DNA of 64,000 bases from Jeotgalibacillus marinus. GTDB taxonomy: Bacteria; Bacillota; Bacilli; Bacillales; Jeotgalibacillaceae. Where the stretch lies: the NCBI RefSeq assembly GCF_040801915.1, contig NZ_JBFMIA010000008.1, positions 62,001 to 126,000 of the forward strand, written 5' to 3'. The notes under the pieces are model-generated. The model worked only from the letters and a program-made list of their open reading frames with translations, did not search any database and had not been told where the DNA came from. A program made the position numbers and the translations under genes. Positions 1 to 9,362 of this stretch are shown piece by piece (position 1 is the stretch's first letter; each line of letters starts with the position of its first letter).

Positions 1-51
1 CAACGTTTACATTTGAATGGCCTTCGTATCCTAAACCATGAGTTTTCATAA
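1..51 (+). CDS. Possible 3' end of an upstream gene (partial)
   Basis: Frame 1 is open from the first base for 16 codons and ends in TAA at 49-51. The peptide ends RILNHEFS. Nothing in so short a tail identifies a family. By position it could be the last codons of another gene of the glycan locus that follows. The frame could also be open by chance. Confidence 0.3.
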   Translation, partial: QRLHLNGLRILNHEFS

Positions 52-150
52 GTAGTTGAAGCTGTAACAACCAATGGTTAAAACAAATAGGAGTCAAGGA
101 GGTTAGGTTCTTCTTGGCTTCTAATACATCAAGAAAGGCGAGTGATCATC

Positions 151-759
151 ATGTTCGGAAACATTTTACAGCAAACAAGTGAATGGGTCACACGTCTTGT
201 ATGGGTCAATCTTCTTTGGCTATTGTTTATCGGAGCGGGGCTGGGAATTTTCGGGTTCATGCCTGCTACGATTGCGTTATTTACAGTAACAAGAAAGTGG
301 AGCATGGGGAATTTTGATATTTCACCATGGAAAATTTACAAAGAAACGTTTAAGAAGGAATTTTTTAGAGGCAACTTTGCTGGTTTAATATTTGTCTTAC
401 TCGGTCTATTTATTTATTTTGATTTGAAAGTCGCAGAAATGATGCCAGGTGTCTTTTCGATCTTTCTATATGTGTTTTTTCTATTTTTATCTCTCGTTTT
501 TGTTTTTACGATTATTTATTTCTTTCCTTTATACGTCCATTACCAATTATCAATGAGGGACTATTTTAAGCAGGCGTTTATTTATGCCATTGCTAGTCCA
601 ACCACCACGTTCCTTATGATAGTGGGATTATTTTGTATAGGATATCTTATTTATAACTTACCTGGCTTGATTCCATTTGTCTCTGGGGTTTTGATGGCTT
701 ATTGGATTATTAATGTTTGTATGAAACGCTTCCGTAGACTTGAAGAAGCGGTAAGCTAA
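151..759 (+). CDS. DUF624 / YesL-like membrane protein
   Basis: Integral membrane protein of the YesL (DUF624) family, about 202 aa with roughly five hydrophobic segments (near residues 15-45, 75-95, 105-130, 150-175 and 180-195). The N-terminal stretch with NLLWLLF and PATIALF followed by TRKW is typical of the family. Its function is not established, but YesL homologues sit beside YesM/YesN two-component systems and LplB-type sugar importers, as here. ATG at 151 and GTG at 142 are both possible starts; the AAAGG at 134-138 is rather far from the first and close to the second. The GH38 gene follows after a short gap, so the two are probably co-transcribed. Confidence 0.85.
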   Translation: MFGNILQQTSEWVTRLVWVNLLWLLFIGAGLGIFGFMPATIALFTVTRKWSMGNFDISPWKIYKETFKKEFFRGNFAGLIFVLLGLFIYFDLKVAEMMPGVFSIFLYVFFLFLSLVFVFTIIYFFPLYVHYQLSMRDYFKQAFIYAIASPTTTFLMIVGLFCIGYLIYNLPGLIPFVSGVLMAYWIINVCMKRFRRLEEAVS

Positions 760-782
760 AAGACCGATGAGGAGGGATCACC

Positions 783-3700
783 TTGTTTTTAGTCGAAAGG
801 AAATTTGAAGCAAGAATTAATGAATTATCAAACTATCGTTACCGTGATGCTAGAAAGATTAGTTCATTCTCCTGTTCAGAAGATAATGGAGAAATAGGCA
901 CCTATCCTTTCGAATCCGATCATAATCATGTCATGCATGTCGGAGAGCGTTGGAAAGGAAGAGATCGTTATCTTTGGCTGCACGCTGATGTGACGGTTCC
1001 ATCAGAATGGCAAAAAAGAAAAGTGGTAGGGCTTTTTGATTTTGGACGTACAGGTGGCGGGAATAATTCTGGATTTGAATCATTATTATTTGTCAATGAT
1101 CATCCATATCAAGGAGTCGATTCCAATCACCAGGAAGTCTTTTTTCATGAGGAGTTTAGTGGTGAAAAAGTATCGTTGGATTTCCGATTATGGTCGGGCC
1201 TAGAAGGTGGGGGAGAACCGAAGGAACAGGAATATAAATTGGAAAATTCTCAGCTTGCATGGCTGGATGAATCGGTAGATGATTTGTATTATTCTTCCCT
1301 TGCCATGTATCAAACGATTATGGAACTTTCTAATGAGCGACCGGAGAGACAACAGTTAACAAGTTGTTTAAATGAAGTCTTTCAGTTAGTCAATTGGGGA
1401 GAACCTGGGAGTGATGAGTTTTATCAATCCTGTCAAACGGCCCAACAACATCTACAACAACGAATTGAACAATTTGAAAAGCACTCTAATGTAACGGTAC
1501 ACTGTGTCGGCCATACTCATATTGATGTTGCTTGGTTATGGCGTCTTAAGCATACCCGTGAAAAAGCAGCAAGGTCGTTTTCCACTGTTCTTAAACTGAT
1601 GGAACAATACCCTGACTATTTATTTCTCCAAACCCAGCCCCAACTTTATGAATATATCAAAGAAGATTATCCTGAGATCTATCAAAAAATGAAAGAACGG
1701 ATTCAAGAGGGACGCTGGGAAACAGAAGGAGCGATGTGGTTGGAAGCGGATTGCAACATTCCAAGTGGGGAAGCGCTTGTGAGACAAATCCTATACGGTA
1801 AAAAATTTCTACTTGAGGAATTTGGGGTAGAAAGTCAGTATCTTTGGCTTCCGGATGTATTCGGTTATAGTTGGGCTCTGCCTCAAATTTTGAAAAAATC
1901 TGGTTTAAAAACAATGATGACAACCAAAATTAGCTGGAACCAATACAATCGAATGCCGTATGATACGTTTACATGGCGGGGGATTGATGGTTCGGAAATC
2001 TTAACCCACTTTATTACAACTCCAGAGCCTTGGAACCCTGAGGATTCGTGGTTCTATACTTATAATGGTTTAGTTACAGCTAAAACGGTCAATGGCAGTT
2101 GGAAGTCCTATCGTAACAAAGAAGTCAATCAAGACCTCTTATTATCGTATGGATATGGGGATGGAGGCGGCGGGGTTAACCGAGAAATGCTTGAGTTAAG
2201 ACGACGCTTGGATCTGATGCCGGGATTGCCTCATGTAAAGACCACAACTGCGGGAGAATATTTTAACTTGCTTCATAAAAAGGTTGAGAATACTAATGAA
2301 TATAACCACACTTGGGATGGTGAATTGTATCTGGAATACCACCGTGGTACCTATACAAGCCAAGCACATAATAAGCGAATGAATAGGAAGCTTGAACTTC
2401 GCTATCGTGAAGCTGAATGGTTGAGTGTATGGAATGGATTAGTAAACGGTTGGGAGCAATATCACAAGAAGAATCTCGACGAAGGGTGGAAAATCATCCT
2501 CCGTAATCAATTCCATGATATTATTCCAGGTTCTTCGATTCACGAGGTATACGAAGATTCAAAAATAGAGTATGAACAAGCAGAAACGCTTGGTAATGAG
2601 TTGGTTTCGAATGCTATTAGAGGACTAGTGACAGAAAACAATGAATACTTCTCAATGTTCAATAGTTCTCAATGGAAAAACAGCCGCGAAGTGATCATTC
2701 CATACACTGATTCAACTAGAGAAGTGGGAGCATGGAAAACAGCCATACATGAAAAGATTCCAGCACAACAATCTACAGACGGCTGGATTATTCATATACC
2801 AGAAGCAAATTCATTTGGTGTGACGAATCTTCAATTTGTAAAAGGGATTGAAGAGGAAGCCAAAACTCCATTTACCTATAGAAATAGATTATTAGAAACA
2901 CCCTTTTATAAAATACAAATAAATGACCAGGGACAAATCTCCCGTTTATTTGATAAACAAGCGGATCGGGAAGTATTATCACCGAATGAAACCGGAAACG
3001 TGCTACAAGTATTTGAAGATAAGCCACTTGCCCATGACGCATGGGATATTGATATTTTTTATCAGGAAAAGATGGAAAAAGTAAAGGAACTCGAAACAAT
3101 AGAGTGGATTGAAAATGGGCCTGTACGCTCCGTGCTTCGTCTAAAGTGGACTTATCGAAATTCATACATTGAGCAAGATATGATTGTCTATGCACATCAT
3201 CGCAGAATCGATTTTGAATCTAAAGTCGATTGGCATGAACAACAAAAGCTTTTAAAGGTATGTTTCCCTGTAGATATTCGATCGGTAGAAGCAACCTTTG
3301 ATATTCAGTATGGAAATGTCAAACGACCAACACACTGGAACACGAGTTGGGACATGGCTCGTTTCGAAACAGTGGGTCATCAATGGGCTGATTTATCGGA
3401 GACGGGTTATGGAGTGAGTCTTTTAAATGATTGTAAATATGGATATGACATTAAAGATCATTACATGAGGCTATCCCTCATCAAGTCCGCTACATACCCT
3501 GACCCGCAGGCAGATCAAGGCCATCATGAGTTTGCCTACTCCTTATTTCCTCATGAAGGGGATTGGAAGGAAGCCGGTACAGTCGAGCAAGCATGGTTTT
3601 TGAATAATCCTCTAACGGTTGAACAGGGTGAGGTCACTTTGGACAATCAAACGTGGCTTGAGGTAGACGGAGATCACGTGATTATTGACGCCATTAAAAG

Positions 3701-3899
3701 AGAGGAAAATGGGGAAGGGATCGTCATCCGTCTACATGAATATAAAGGTAAAAGAGGAACGATCCAATTAAAGTTAACTACTCCTTTTGAAAAGTGGGTA
3801 GAGACGGACCTCATGGAAGCTCCGATCAGGAATGTGCAAACGGGTTCAATAGAACTTCTAGTAAAGCCCTACGAAATAAAAACGATTGTTTTATATTGA
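783..3899 (+). CDS. Alpha-mannosidase, glycoside hydrolase family 38
   Basis: Large (1038 aa) retaining alpha-mannosidase of family GH38, expected to trim mannose from imported or surface-bound mannosides; no signal peptide is visible, so it is probably cytoplasmic. The zinc-binding HTHID motif lies at residues 244-248, the EADCNIPSGE segment near 321-330, and the likely nucleophile Asp358 sits in LPDVFGYS. The C-terminal half has the long beta-sandwich regions usual for bacterial GH38 enzymes of about 1000 aa. The start is a TTG preceded by GGAGG at 771-775. It lies between the YesL-like gene and the sensor kinase, in one run of same-strand genes, which points to an alpha-mannoside utilisation locus. 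The exact linkage preference cannot be read from sequence. Confidence 0.93.
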   Translation: MFLVERKFEARINELSNYRYRDARKISSFSCSEDNGEIGTYPFESDHNHVMHVGERWKGRDRYLWLHADVTVPSEWQKRKVVGLFDFGRTGGGNNSGFESLLFVNDHPYQGVDSNHQEVFFHEEFSGEKVSLDFRLWSGLEGGGEPKEQEYKLENSQLAWLDESVDDLYYSSLAMYQTIMELSNERPERQQLTSCLNEVFQLVNWGEPGSDEFYQSCQTAQQHLQQRIEQFEKHSNVTVHCVGHTHIDVAWLWRLKHTREKAARSFSTVLKLMEQYPDYLFLQTQPQLYEYIKEDYPEIYQKMKERIQEGRWETEGAMWLEADCNIPSGEALVRQILYGKKFLLEEFGVESQYLWLPDVFGYSWALPQILKKSGLKTMMTTKISWNQYNRMPYDTFTWRGIDGSEILTHFITTPEPWNPEDSWFYTYNGLVTAKTVNGSWKSYRNKEVNQDLLLSYGYGDGGGGVNREMLELRRRLDLMPGLPHVKTTTAGEYFNLLHKKVENTNEYNHTWDGELYLEYHRGTYTSQAHNKRMNRKLELRYREAEWLSVWNGLVNGWEQYHKKNLDEGWKIILRNQFHDIIPGSSIHEVYEDSKIEYEQAETLGNELVSNAIRGLVTENNEYFSMFNSSQWKNSREVIIPYTDSTREVGAWKTAIHEKIPAQQSTDGWIIHIPEANSFGVTNLQFVKGIEEEAKTPFTYRNRLLETPFYKIQINDQGQISRLFDKQADREVLSPNETGNVLQVFEDKPLAHDAWDIDIFYQEKMEKVKELETIEWIENGPVRSVLRLKWTYRNSYIEQDMIVYAHHRRIDFESKVDWHEQQKLLKVCFPVDIRSVEATFDIQYGNVKRPTHWNTSWDMARFETVGHQWADLSETGYGVSLLNDCKYGYDIKDHYMRLSLIKSATYPDPQADQGHHEFAYSLFPHEGDWKEAGTVEQAWFLNNPLTVEQGEVTLDNQTWLEVDGDHVIIDAIKREENGEGIVIRLHEYKGKRGTIQLKLTTPFEKWVETDLMEAPIRNVQTGSIELLVKPYEIKTIVLY

Positions 3900-3919
3900 T
3901 CGAAGGAGTCTAATTCGAT

Positions 3920-5704
3920 ATGGAACAGTTAAAGAATAAAATATTCAATAAAATCTTGTTCATGTTATCTATTACCATTATGATTACGATGCTTACTTTA
4001 CTATTTACGATATCGCATTATTACTCTGAAGTGATTGTACAGAAAGAAATGGATTCGAATATGAGGACACTTGAACGAATTGAATCGTATATTGAGCGCA
4101 AAAAAGATTTTACGGACAATGCATTGAAAGAGCTTTATATGAGTGGTGATTTAATCTTTGATATCTCATATGCTCTTGAACATGACTATGGTGAGTACTT
4201 AGAGTTTCGGCTGAACAAATACAGTGACAGTTCTTCCTTTGTAGCGAATAATATGGATAATTATTTTTATGAGTACTTTGGTCAAGACAATCAAGTAGTT
4301 GCGATTATTTTAAGTAGTGTTGAAGGCAACTATGAATACTCATATGTTATTAATCATTTTCTCTGGAATAATTCGAAACGACTTCAAAGTGAGGATCTAG
4401 TTGATCCAACTAATACAGATGGTGTTCAGGAAATAACAAATGATAAGAGCGATACTCGAGAATTAAAGAATATGATCGAATTTAAACGAACGTTAAATGA
4501 TCCGGTTACTTTATCAGAGCTTGGAAAAATAAGTGTTTTTTATAGTTTAGAGGGTATTGAAGAAATTATTTCTTTAACAAAAACAGAATCAGAGGGTACT
4601 TATTATATATTGGACAAGGAAGGCGAAATCTACTTCCAGTCGAATGAAAGCAATAATCAAGGTCTAATCCAATCCCTTGATTTTGAGAGTGCCACCAAAA
4701 AAATGAAATGGGATAAGGATACGTATCATATAAACACCTTGGCGAGTGAGGAGCATGGTTTTCTATTGATAGGAAGCGTTCCAGAACATGAAATTGATAA
4801 GTTAACGGTGATTCGTGGTTCATTGCTTATTCTTACCTGTATTTTTGCGGTAATGGCTATTCTTATTACGTTTTTCGCCATGAAATCTTACTCTAAGCGA
4901 ATTCGTACCATTGAGACAACGATTCAGCAAGTGATAGAAGGGGATTTAACCGTGCGTATTCCCCATGATCAGCATTATGACGAATTGTCAACAATCTCTC
5001 GTAGCTTTAATAATATGCTAGTGGATCTAAATAAGTACATTGATGAAGTTTATATTATGAATATAAAGCAGCGTGAAGCTGAAATGAAAGCGCTTCAATC
5101 TCAAATTAATCCTCACTTTCTATTTAATACACTAGAAGCAATCCGAATGAAAGCTATTATCGATGGTTCGAAAGCAACTAGTTCAATGATTTATACTCTT
5201 GGGCAATTATTCCGTTATTCACTAGATGCTCGCCAATTTGTTACCATCCAAAGTGAATTAGAGCATGTTAAACAATATGTAAACCTTGTTCAATCACGTT
5301 ATCCCAACCGTTTACAATTGCATATTAATATTTCTGAAGAATTTTTAAATCGTAATATTCTGAAATTCATCTTACAGCCAATTGCAGAAAATTTTATTAT
5401 CCACGGTTTTCAAAATGATAAGAATGAAAATCAACTAACCATTCGTTTAGTGGAAGAAAACGATTATTTATTTTTATCTATTATAGACAACGGGACGGGC
5501 ATATCTGAAAATCGACTGCGAGAAGTCCAGAATAATCTTGAAGGGGAAGCTGTAAATTCCAACTCAATCGGTCTTAAAAATATCCATCAACGAATTCGAT
5601 TAAAATATGGCCATGGCTGCGGTTTAGAGATAAATAGTATTGAAGGTAAAGGAACCACTGTAGTCGTTAAAATACCAGGAAATGGAGGGGACAGCCATGT
5701 ATAA
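3920..5704 (+). CDS. YesM-type sensor histidine kinase
   Basis: Membrane sensor kinase of the YesM/LytS-like class, 594 aa. A first membrane segment is near residues 12-32, then an extracytoplasmic sensor region of about 260 aa, a second membrane segment near 298-320, a HAMP domain, and a His_kinase domain with the QINPHFLFNTLE box carrying the phospho-accepting histidine. The C-terminal ATPase has DNGTGI and GIGLKN-like motifs (read here as DNGTGISE and SIGLKNI). It overlaps the response regulator gene by 8 nt, indicating translational coupling. Family relatives sense oligosaccharides and switch on adjacent ABC importers, so the likely ligand is a mannose-containing glycan; that ligand is inference. 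Confidence 0.92.
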   Translation: MEQLKNKIFNKILFMLSITIMITMLTLLFTISHYYSEVIVQKEMDSNMRTLERIESYIERKKDFTDNALKELYMSGDLIFDISYALEHDYGEYLEFRLNKYSDSSSFVANNMDNYFYEYFGQDNQVVAIILSSVEGNYEYSYVINHFLWNNSKRLQSEDLVDPTNTDGVQEITNDKSDTRELKNMIEFKRTLNDPVTLSELGKISVFYSLEGIEEIISLTKTESEGTYYILDKEGEIYFQSNESNNQGLIQSLDFESATKKMKWDKDTYHINTLASEEHGFLLIGSVPEHEIDKLTVIRGSLLILTCIFAVMAILITFFAMKSYSKRIRTIETTIQQVIEGDLTVRIPHDQHYDELSTISRSFNNMLVDLNKYIDEVYIMNIKQREAEMKALQSQINPHFLFNTLEAIRMKAIIDGSKATSSMIYTLGQLFRYSLDARQFVTIQSELEHVKQYVNLVQSRYPNRLQLHINISEEFLNRNILKFILQPIAENFIIHGFQNDKNENQLTIRLVEENDYLFLSIIDNGTGISENRLREVQNNLEGEAVNSNSIGLKNIHQRIRLKYGHGCGLEINSIEGKGTTVVVKIPGNGGDSHV

Positions 5705-7217
5705 AGTCTTACTAGTAGATGATGAACCTTTAATTATTGAAGGGATGAAAGCGTTAATTCCTTGGGAGGATTACGGCCTAGAAATTGCAGGTGAAGCGTA
5801 CGATGGTTCCCATGCTCTTCAGCTATTACAAGAAAACACCTTCGATATTATGATAACGGATATTAAAATGCCAAAAATGACAGGCCTTGAGTTAATTTTT
5901 CATTGCAAGGAACTTAACAAAGACACGAAGTATATAGTACTTTCTGGATTTCAAGAATTTGAATATATCAAAAAAGGTCTTAAGCTTGGGATCGAAAATT
6001 ATTTATTAAAACCGGTGAACGAGGAAGAATTAATTAACACAATAGAAAATGTGATTGAAAAGAAAAAGAAAGACACGAGAGAGGATCGCAATCGTGCTTC
6101 TTACGTTTTACGTGATAACATGGTATGGAGGCTACTTAACCATGAGATTGATGAAAAAGAGTGGCGACAACGAGCAGATTTATATCATTTATCATTAAGT
6201 GATCCGGTATTAACCGTAGCGATGATCCAATTTGGATGGAATGCGTACCTTGACCAAGAAGCATTGTCTAAAGCTCGTACTGAAATTGAGGACCTGATAG
6301 ACTCCGTTTGTATCATCAGTCCTGATAATGACTTTGTTGCTATTCTTTCAGAACAAAATGAGAAACATCAGCTGGAAACGATTGAGAGGTTAAAGGTCTA
6401 CCTTCATAAATCAGACCACTTTGATTATTTTTATCTTAGTATAGGTCGTTCTGTATCATCAGCAATTGAATTACCAAAAAGCTATGATTTAGCAAGCGAG
6501 CTTGCAACCTATCAGCTAATATTAGAACCCAATACGATTATTACAGAAAAAATAATGGAACATTTTTACGATAACAATTACGTGAAACAACAGGATTTCA
6601 TCCAACTAACGAAGTATGTACTAAACGAAGATATTGAAAAAGCGAATACTTGGCTGGACGACACTTTTCTACAATTCGCAGAGGGAGATCATACATACCC
6701 TCCTTCAATCATCCGCCAATCGATGATTGAACTTGTGATATCTGTTCAAAAGTTAACGCCGAATGCCAAGTTTTATCCGACAACGAGATGGGTAGATTTA
6801 ATCTTGAAATCTCACTCTCTGGAGGAACTAAGAAAAATCGTAGAGCAATATCTAAATGAATTAATTGAAGCCTTTCCAAAACAAACCGTTCAAAGAAGCT
6901 CCATTATACAAAGTATCTTGGAATATATTCATGATCATTATGATGAAGAGATTTCCTTAAAAACGTTAAGTCAAAGATTCCATATTAATTCCATTTATTT
7001 AGGGCAGCTTTTTCATAAAGAGCTTGGTATTGTGTTCTCTGAATATATTAATCAACATCGTATTGAGAAAGCAAAGGAACTTTTAAAAAGTACTCATCAA
7101 AAAGCCGGAAAAATTGGGAAGAGTGTGGGGTATTCAGACACTACTTACTTTTATAAAAAATTCAAAAAAAGTGTTGGAGTTACACCAACGGAATGGCGAA
7201 GTATGCAGTTTAACTAG
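5697..7217 (+). CDS. YesN-type response regulator (REC + AraC HTH)
   Basis: Response regulator of 506 aa partnered with the preceding sensor. The receiver domain has the acidic pocket VDDE at residues 7-10 and the phospho-acceptor Asp55 in MITDIKMPK. A long linker is followed by a C-terminal AraC-type double helix-turn-helix at about 405-500, ending with the usual PTEWR-like tail. The ATG at 5697 is preceded by GGAGGGG and lies inside the end of the kinase gene. It probably activates the importer genes that begin at 7361; a terminator and a palindromic operator-like site separate the two transcription units. Confidence 0.93.
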   Translation: MYKVLLVDDEPLIIEGMKALIPWEDYGLEIAGEAYDGSHALQLLQENTFDIMITDIKMPKMTGLELIFHCKELNKDTKYIVLSGFQEFEYIKKGLKLGIENYLLKPVNEEELINTIENVIEKKKKDTREDRNRASYVLRDNMVWRLLNHEIDEKEWRQRADLYHLSLSDPVLTVAMIQFGWNAYLDQEALSKARTEIEDLIDSVCIISPDNDFVAILSEQNEKHQLETIERLKVYLHKSDHFDYFYLSIGRSVSSAIELPKSYDLASELATYQLILEPNTIITEKIMEHFYDNNYVKQQDFIQLTKYVLNEDIEKANTWLDDTFLQFAEGDHTYPPSIIRQSMIELVISVQKLTPNAKFYPTTRWVDLILKSHSLEELRKIVEQYLNELIEAFPKQTVQRSSIIQSILEYIHDHYDEEISLKTLSQRFHINSIYLGQLFHKELGIVFSEYINQHRIEKAKELLKSTHQKAGKIGKSVGYSDTTYFYKKFKKSVGVTPTEWRSMQFN

Positions 7218-7223
7218 TCAAAG

Positions 7224-7253
7224 AGGCCAGTCTATTATAGACTGGCCTTTTTA
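7224..7253 (+). terminator. Rho-independent terminator after the yesMN-like pair
   Basis: Perfect 11-bp stem (AGGCCAGTCTA and its complement) with a three-base loop, followed by a T-run. It ends the first transcription unit of the glycan locus. Confidence 0.93.
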
Positions 7254-7311
7254 AGTTTAATAATGACAGTAAATCTATATTTTATTAACTTTTTTCACTC
7301 TCTTATTATTA

Positions 7312-7328
7312 TTACAATAATATTGTAA
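7312..7328. promoter_or_regulatory. Perfect 17-bp palindrome upstream of the sugar importer
   Basis: TTACAATA, a central A, then TATTGTAA: a perfect inverted repeat 33 nt before the first permease gene. It is a good candidate operator for the importer unit. The adjacent 7323-7337 resembles a cre box but has GG where the central CG is expected. Confidence 0.5.
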
Positions 7329-7360
7329 GGGTTTTCAAAAAAGAGAGAAGGGGGAGCGAA

Positions 7361-8299
7361 ATGAATCGTGTGAACCATTTTCTAAAAGATATAAAGGATA
7401 ATAGCGTATGGCTTTTAATGGTATTACCTGGAACAATATGGTTTTTGTTATTCTCCTATTTTCCTATGTTTGGAACGGTAATAGCGTTTAAAAACTTCCG
7501 GTACGATCCAGATGGTTTCTTTGCAAGTATACTTAATAGTGAATGGGTAGGATTTGAGAATTTTAAGTTTTTATTTAGCACGAATGACGCTTATATCATT
7601 ACTCGTAATACAATACTATACAACTTAGTTTTTATTTTCCTCGGACTTGTTCTCGCTGTGTTTGTTGCGATCGTTTTAAACGAAATAGCAAACAAGAAAT
7701 TAGCGAAAATTTATCAAACAGGGATGTTATTCCCACACTTTTTATCATGGGTCGTTGTTAGTTATTTTGTCTTTTCTTTTTTAAGTGTAGATAAAGGATT
7801 GATCAATAATACCTTAAGTTGGTTTGGCGTCGATGCCATCTCTTGGTACAGCGAGCCGGAATATTGGCCATACATCCTTGTATTTATGAGCATGTGGAAA
7901 GGTGTCGGATATGGAAGTATCGTTTACCTAGCTGCCATTGTTGGAATCGATAGAAACTATTATGAAGCCGCACTGATTGACGGGGCTAACAAATGGAATC
8001 AGATCCGCTTTATCACGATTCCTATGATTACTCCCTTAATGATCATTTTAACAATTATGAATATCGGTAGGATTTTTAATTCCGATTTCGGGCTATTTTA
8101 CCAAGTTCCTAGAGATTCAGGGACACTTTATCCCGTTACTAACGTTATCGATACCTTTGTATACCGGGGATTAACAACGATGGGAGAGGTTAGTATGAGT
8201 ACCGCGGCGGGACTCTACCAATCAGTAGTTGGATTTATTTTAGTATTGTTAACAAACTATCTTGTGAAAAAAATTGATAAAGAATATGCCTTATTTTAA
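7361..8299 (+). CDS. ABC sugar importer permease, LplB type
   Basis: Inner permease of a carbohydrate uptake (CUT1) ABC importer, 312 aa with six membrane segments. The EAA loop is visible as YYEAALIDGANKWNQI near residues 200-215, where it would dock on the shared ATPase (MsmX-like, not encoded here). The sequence resembles LplB/YtcP-type permeases that serve oligosaccharides. It starts at ATG behind AGGGGGAG and begins a three-gene unit with the second permease and the binding protein. Substrate is inferred from the neighbouring alpha-mannosidase and GH1 enzyme. Confidence 0.93.
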   Translation: MNRVNHFLKDIKDNSVWLLMVLPGTIWFLLFSYFPMFGTVIAFKNFRYDPDGFFASILNSEWVGFENFKFLFSTNDAYIITRNTILYNLVFIFLGLVLAVFVAIVLNEIANKKLAKIYQTGMLFPHFLSWVVVSYFVFSFLSVDKGLINNTLSWFGVDAISWYSEPEYWPYILVFMSMWKGVGYGSIVYLAAIVGIDRNYYEAALIDGANKWNQIRFITIPMITPLMIILTIMNIGRIFNSDFGLFYQVPRDSGTLYPVTNVIDTFVYRGLTTMGEVSMSTAAGLYQSVVGFILVLLTNYLVKKIDKEYALF

Positions 8300-8346
8300 A
8301 AATTCGATAAGACACATGACAATCGGCTAGGGAGGAGGAAGAATCT

Positions 8347-9333
8347 ATGAAGAGAAAGTTATCGAATGAACAAGTGACAAAACCAGATGGTAACTTATCA
8401 GGGCAGACCATCCCTCCGAAAAAAAAGAAAAAACGTAATAAGGATCTACATAGCTTTAGCGGCTTTTCTAATGTAGTCATGAATATGATTCTGGGTATAT
8501 TTGCTTTATTGTGTATCTTTCCTTTTATTTACGTCATCATCATTTCATTAAGTGACAAAGAAACACTTGCTCGAGAAGGGTTTCGTCTTATACCTGAGAC
8601 GTGGAGTTTTGAAGCTTACGAGTATCTATGGCAGATGAAGGATCAGATGTTCCAGTCGTACTTTATTACCATCACAGTCACGGTCATTGGGACTATCATA
8701 AGTGTATTAATGATTTCTTTCTATGCATATGCCATTTCTAGAAAGCAGTTTAAATATCGTAAGTTTTTCACCTTTTTTGCTCTTTTCACCATGCTTTTTA
8801 ATGGAGGTTTAGTTCCTTTTTATATTGTTGCAACTCAATTTCTACAGTTGCGTGATTCTATTTGGGCCTTGATTTTACCTCTTTTGATCAACGCTTTTTA
8901 CATTATAATTATGAGAACCTTTTTCCAAAGAACGATTCCGGAACCGTTGCTAGAATCAGCTAGAATAGATGGTGCAAGTGAGCTAAGGATTTTTTTCCAA
9001 ATTGTCATGCCTCTGTCTTTACCAGGGATTGCAACGATAGCCCTATTTAGTACATTAGGTTATTGGAATGACTGGTTTAATGCACTACTATTTATTGATG
9101 ATCCGAACTTGATTCCATTACAATCACTATTAATGAAAATTGAAAATAACCTTGAATTTATTAGACAAAATGCCTTATCAGGGGGGCAGCAAGAAGGAAT
9201 TTTAAGTGATATTCCACAAGATGCGGCGAAAATGGCAATGGTAGTTATTTCGACACTTCCAATAGCAATAGCGTATCCTTTCTTCCAAAAGTATTTTGTG
9301 AGAGGGCTAACCATTGGTGGTGTGAAAGAATAA
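8347..9333 (+). CDS. ABC sugar importer permease, YtcP/LplC type
   Basis: Second permease of the importer, 328 aa. A lysine-rich cytoplasmic N terminus (residues 18-30 contain a long K/R run) precedes six membrane segments; the EAA motif reads PLLESARIDGASELRIF near 200-215. YtcP/LplC-type partners always pair with an LplB-type permease, as here. The start follows a strong GGAGGAGG site. The binding-protein gene follows after 29 nt, so all three genes are one operon. Confidence 0.93.
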   Translation: MKRKLSNEQVTKPDGNLSGQTIPPKKKKKRNKDLHSFSGFSNVVMNMILGIFALLCIFPFIYVIIISLSDKETLAREGFRLIPETWSFEAYEYLWQMKDQMFQSYFITITVTVIGTIISVLMISFYAYAISRKQFKYRKFFTFFALFTMLFNGGLVPFYIVATQFLQLRDSIWALILPLLINAFYIIIMRTFFQRTIPEPLLESARIDGASELRIFFQIVMPLSLPGIATIALFSTLGYWNDWFNALLFIDDPNLIPLQSLLMKIENNLEFIRQNALSGGQQEGILSDIPQDAAKMAMVVISTLPIAIAYPFFQKYFVRGLTIGGVKE

Positions 9334-9362
9334 TTTCTAAAAAAACAAAAGGAGGTTTTATA

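Noticed and set aside
7323..7337. cre-like TTGTAAGGGTTTTCA before the sugar importer
   Set aside because: The central CG, required for CcpA, is GG, so I do not call it as a cre site.
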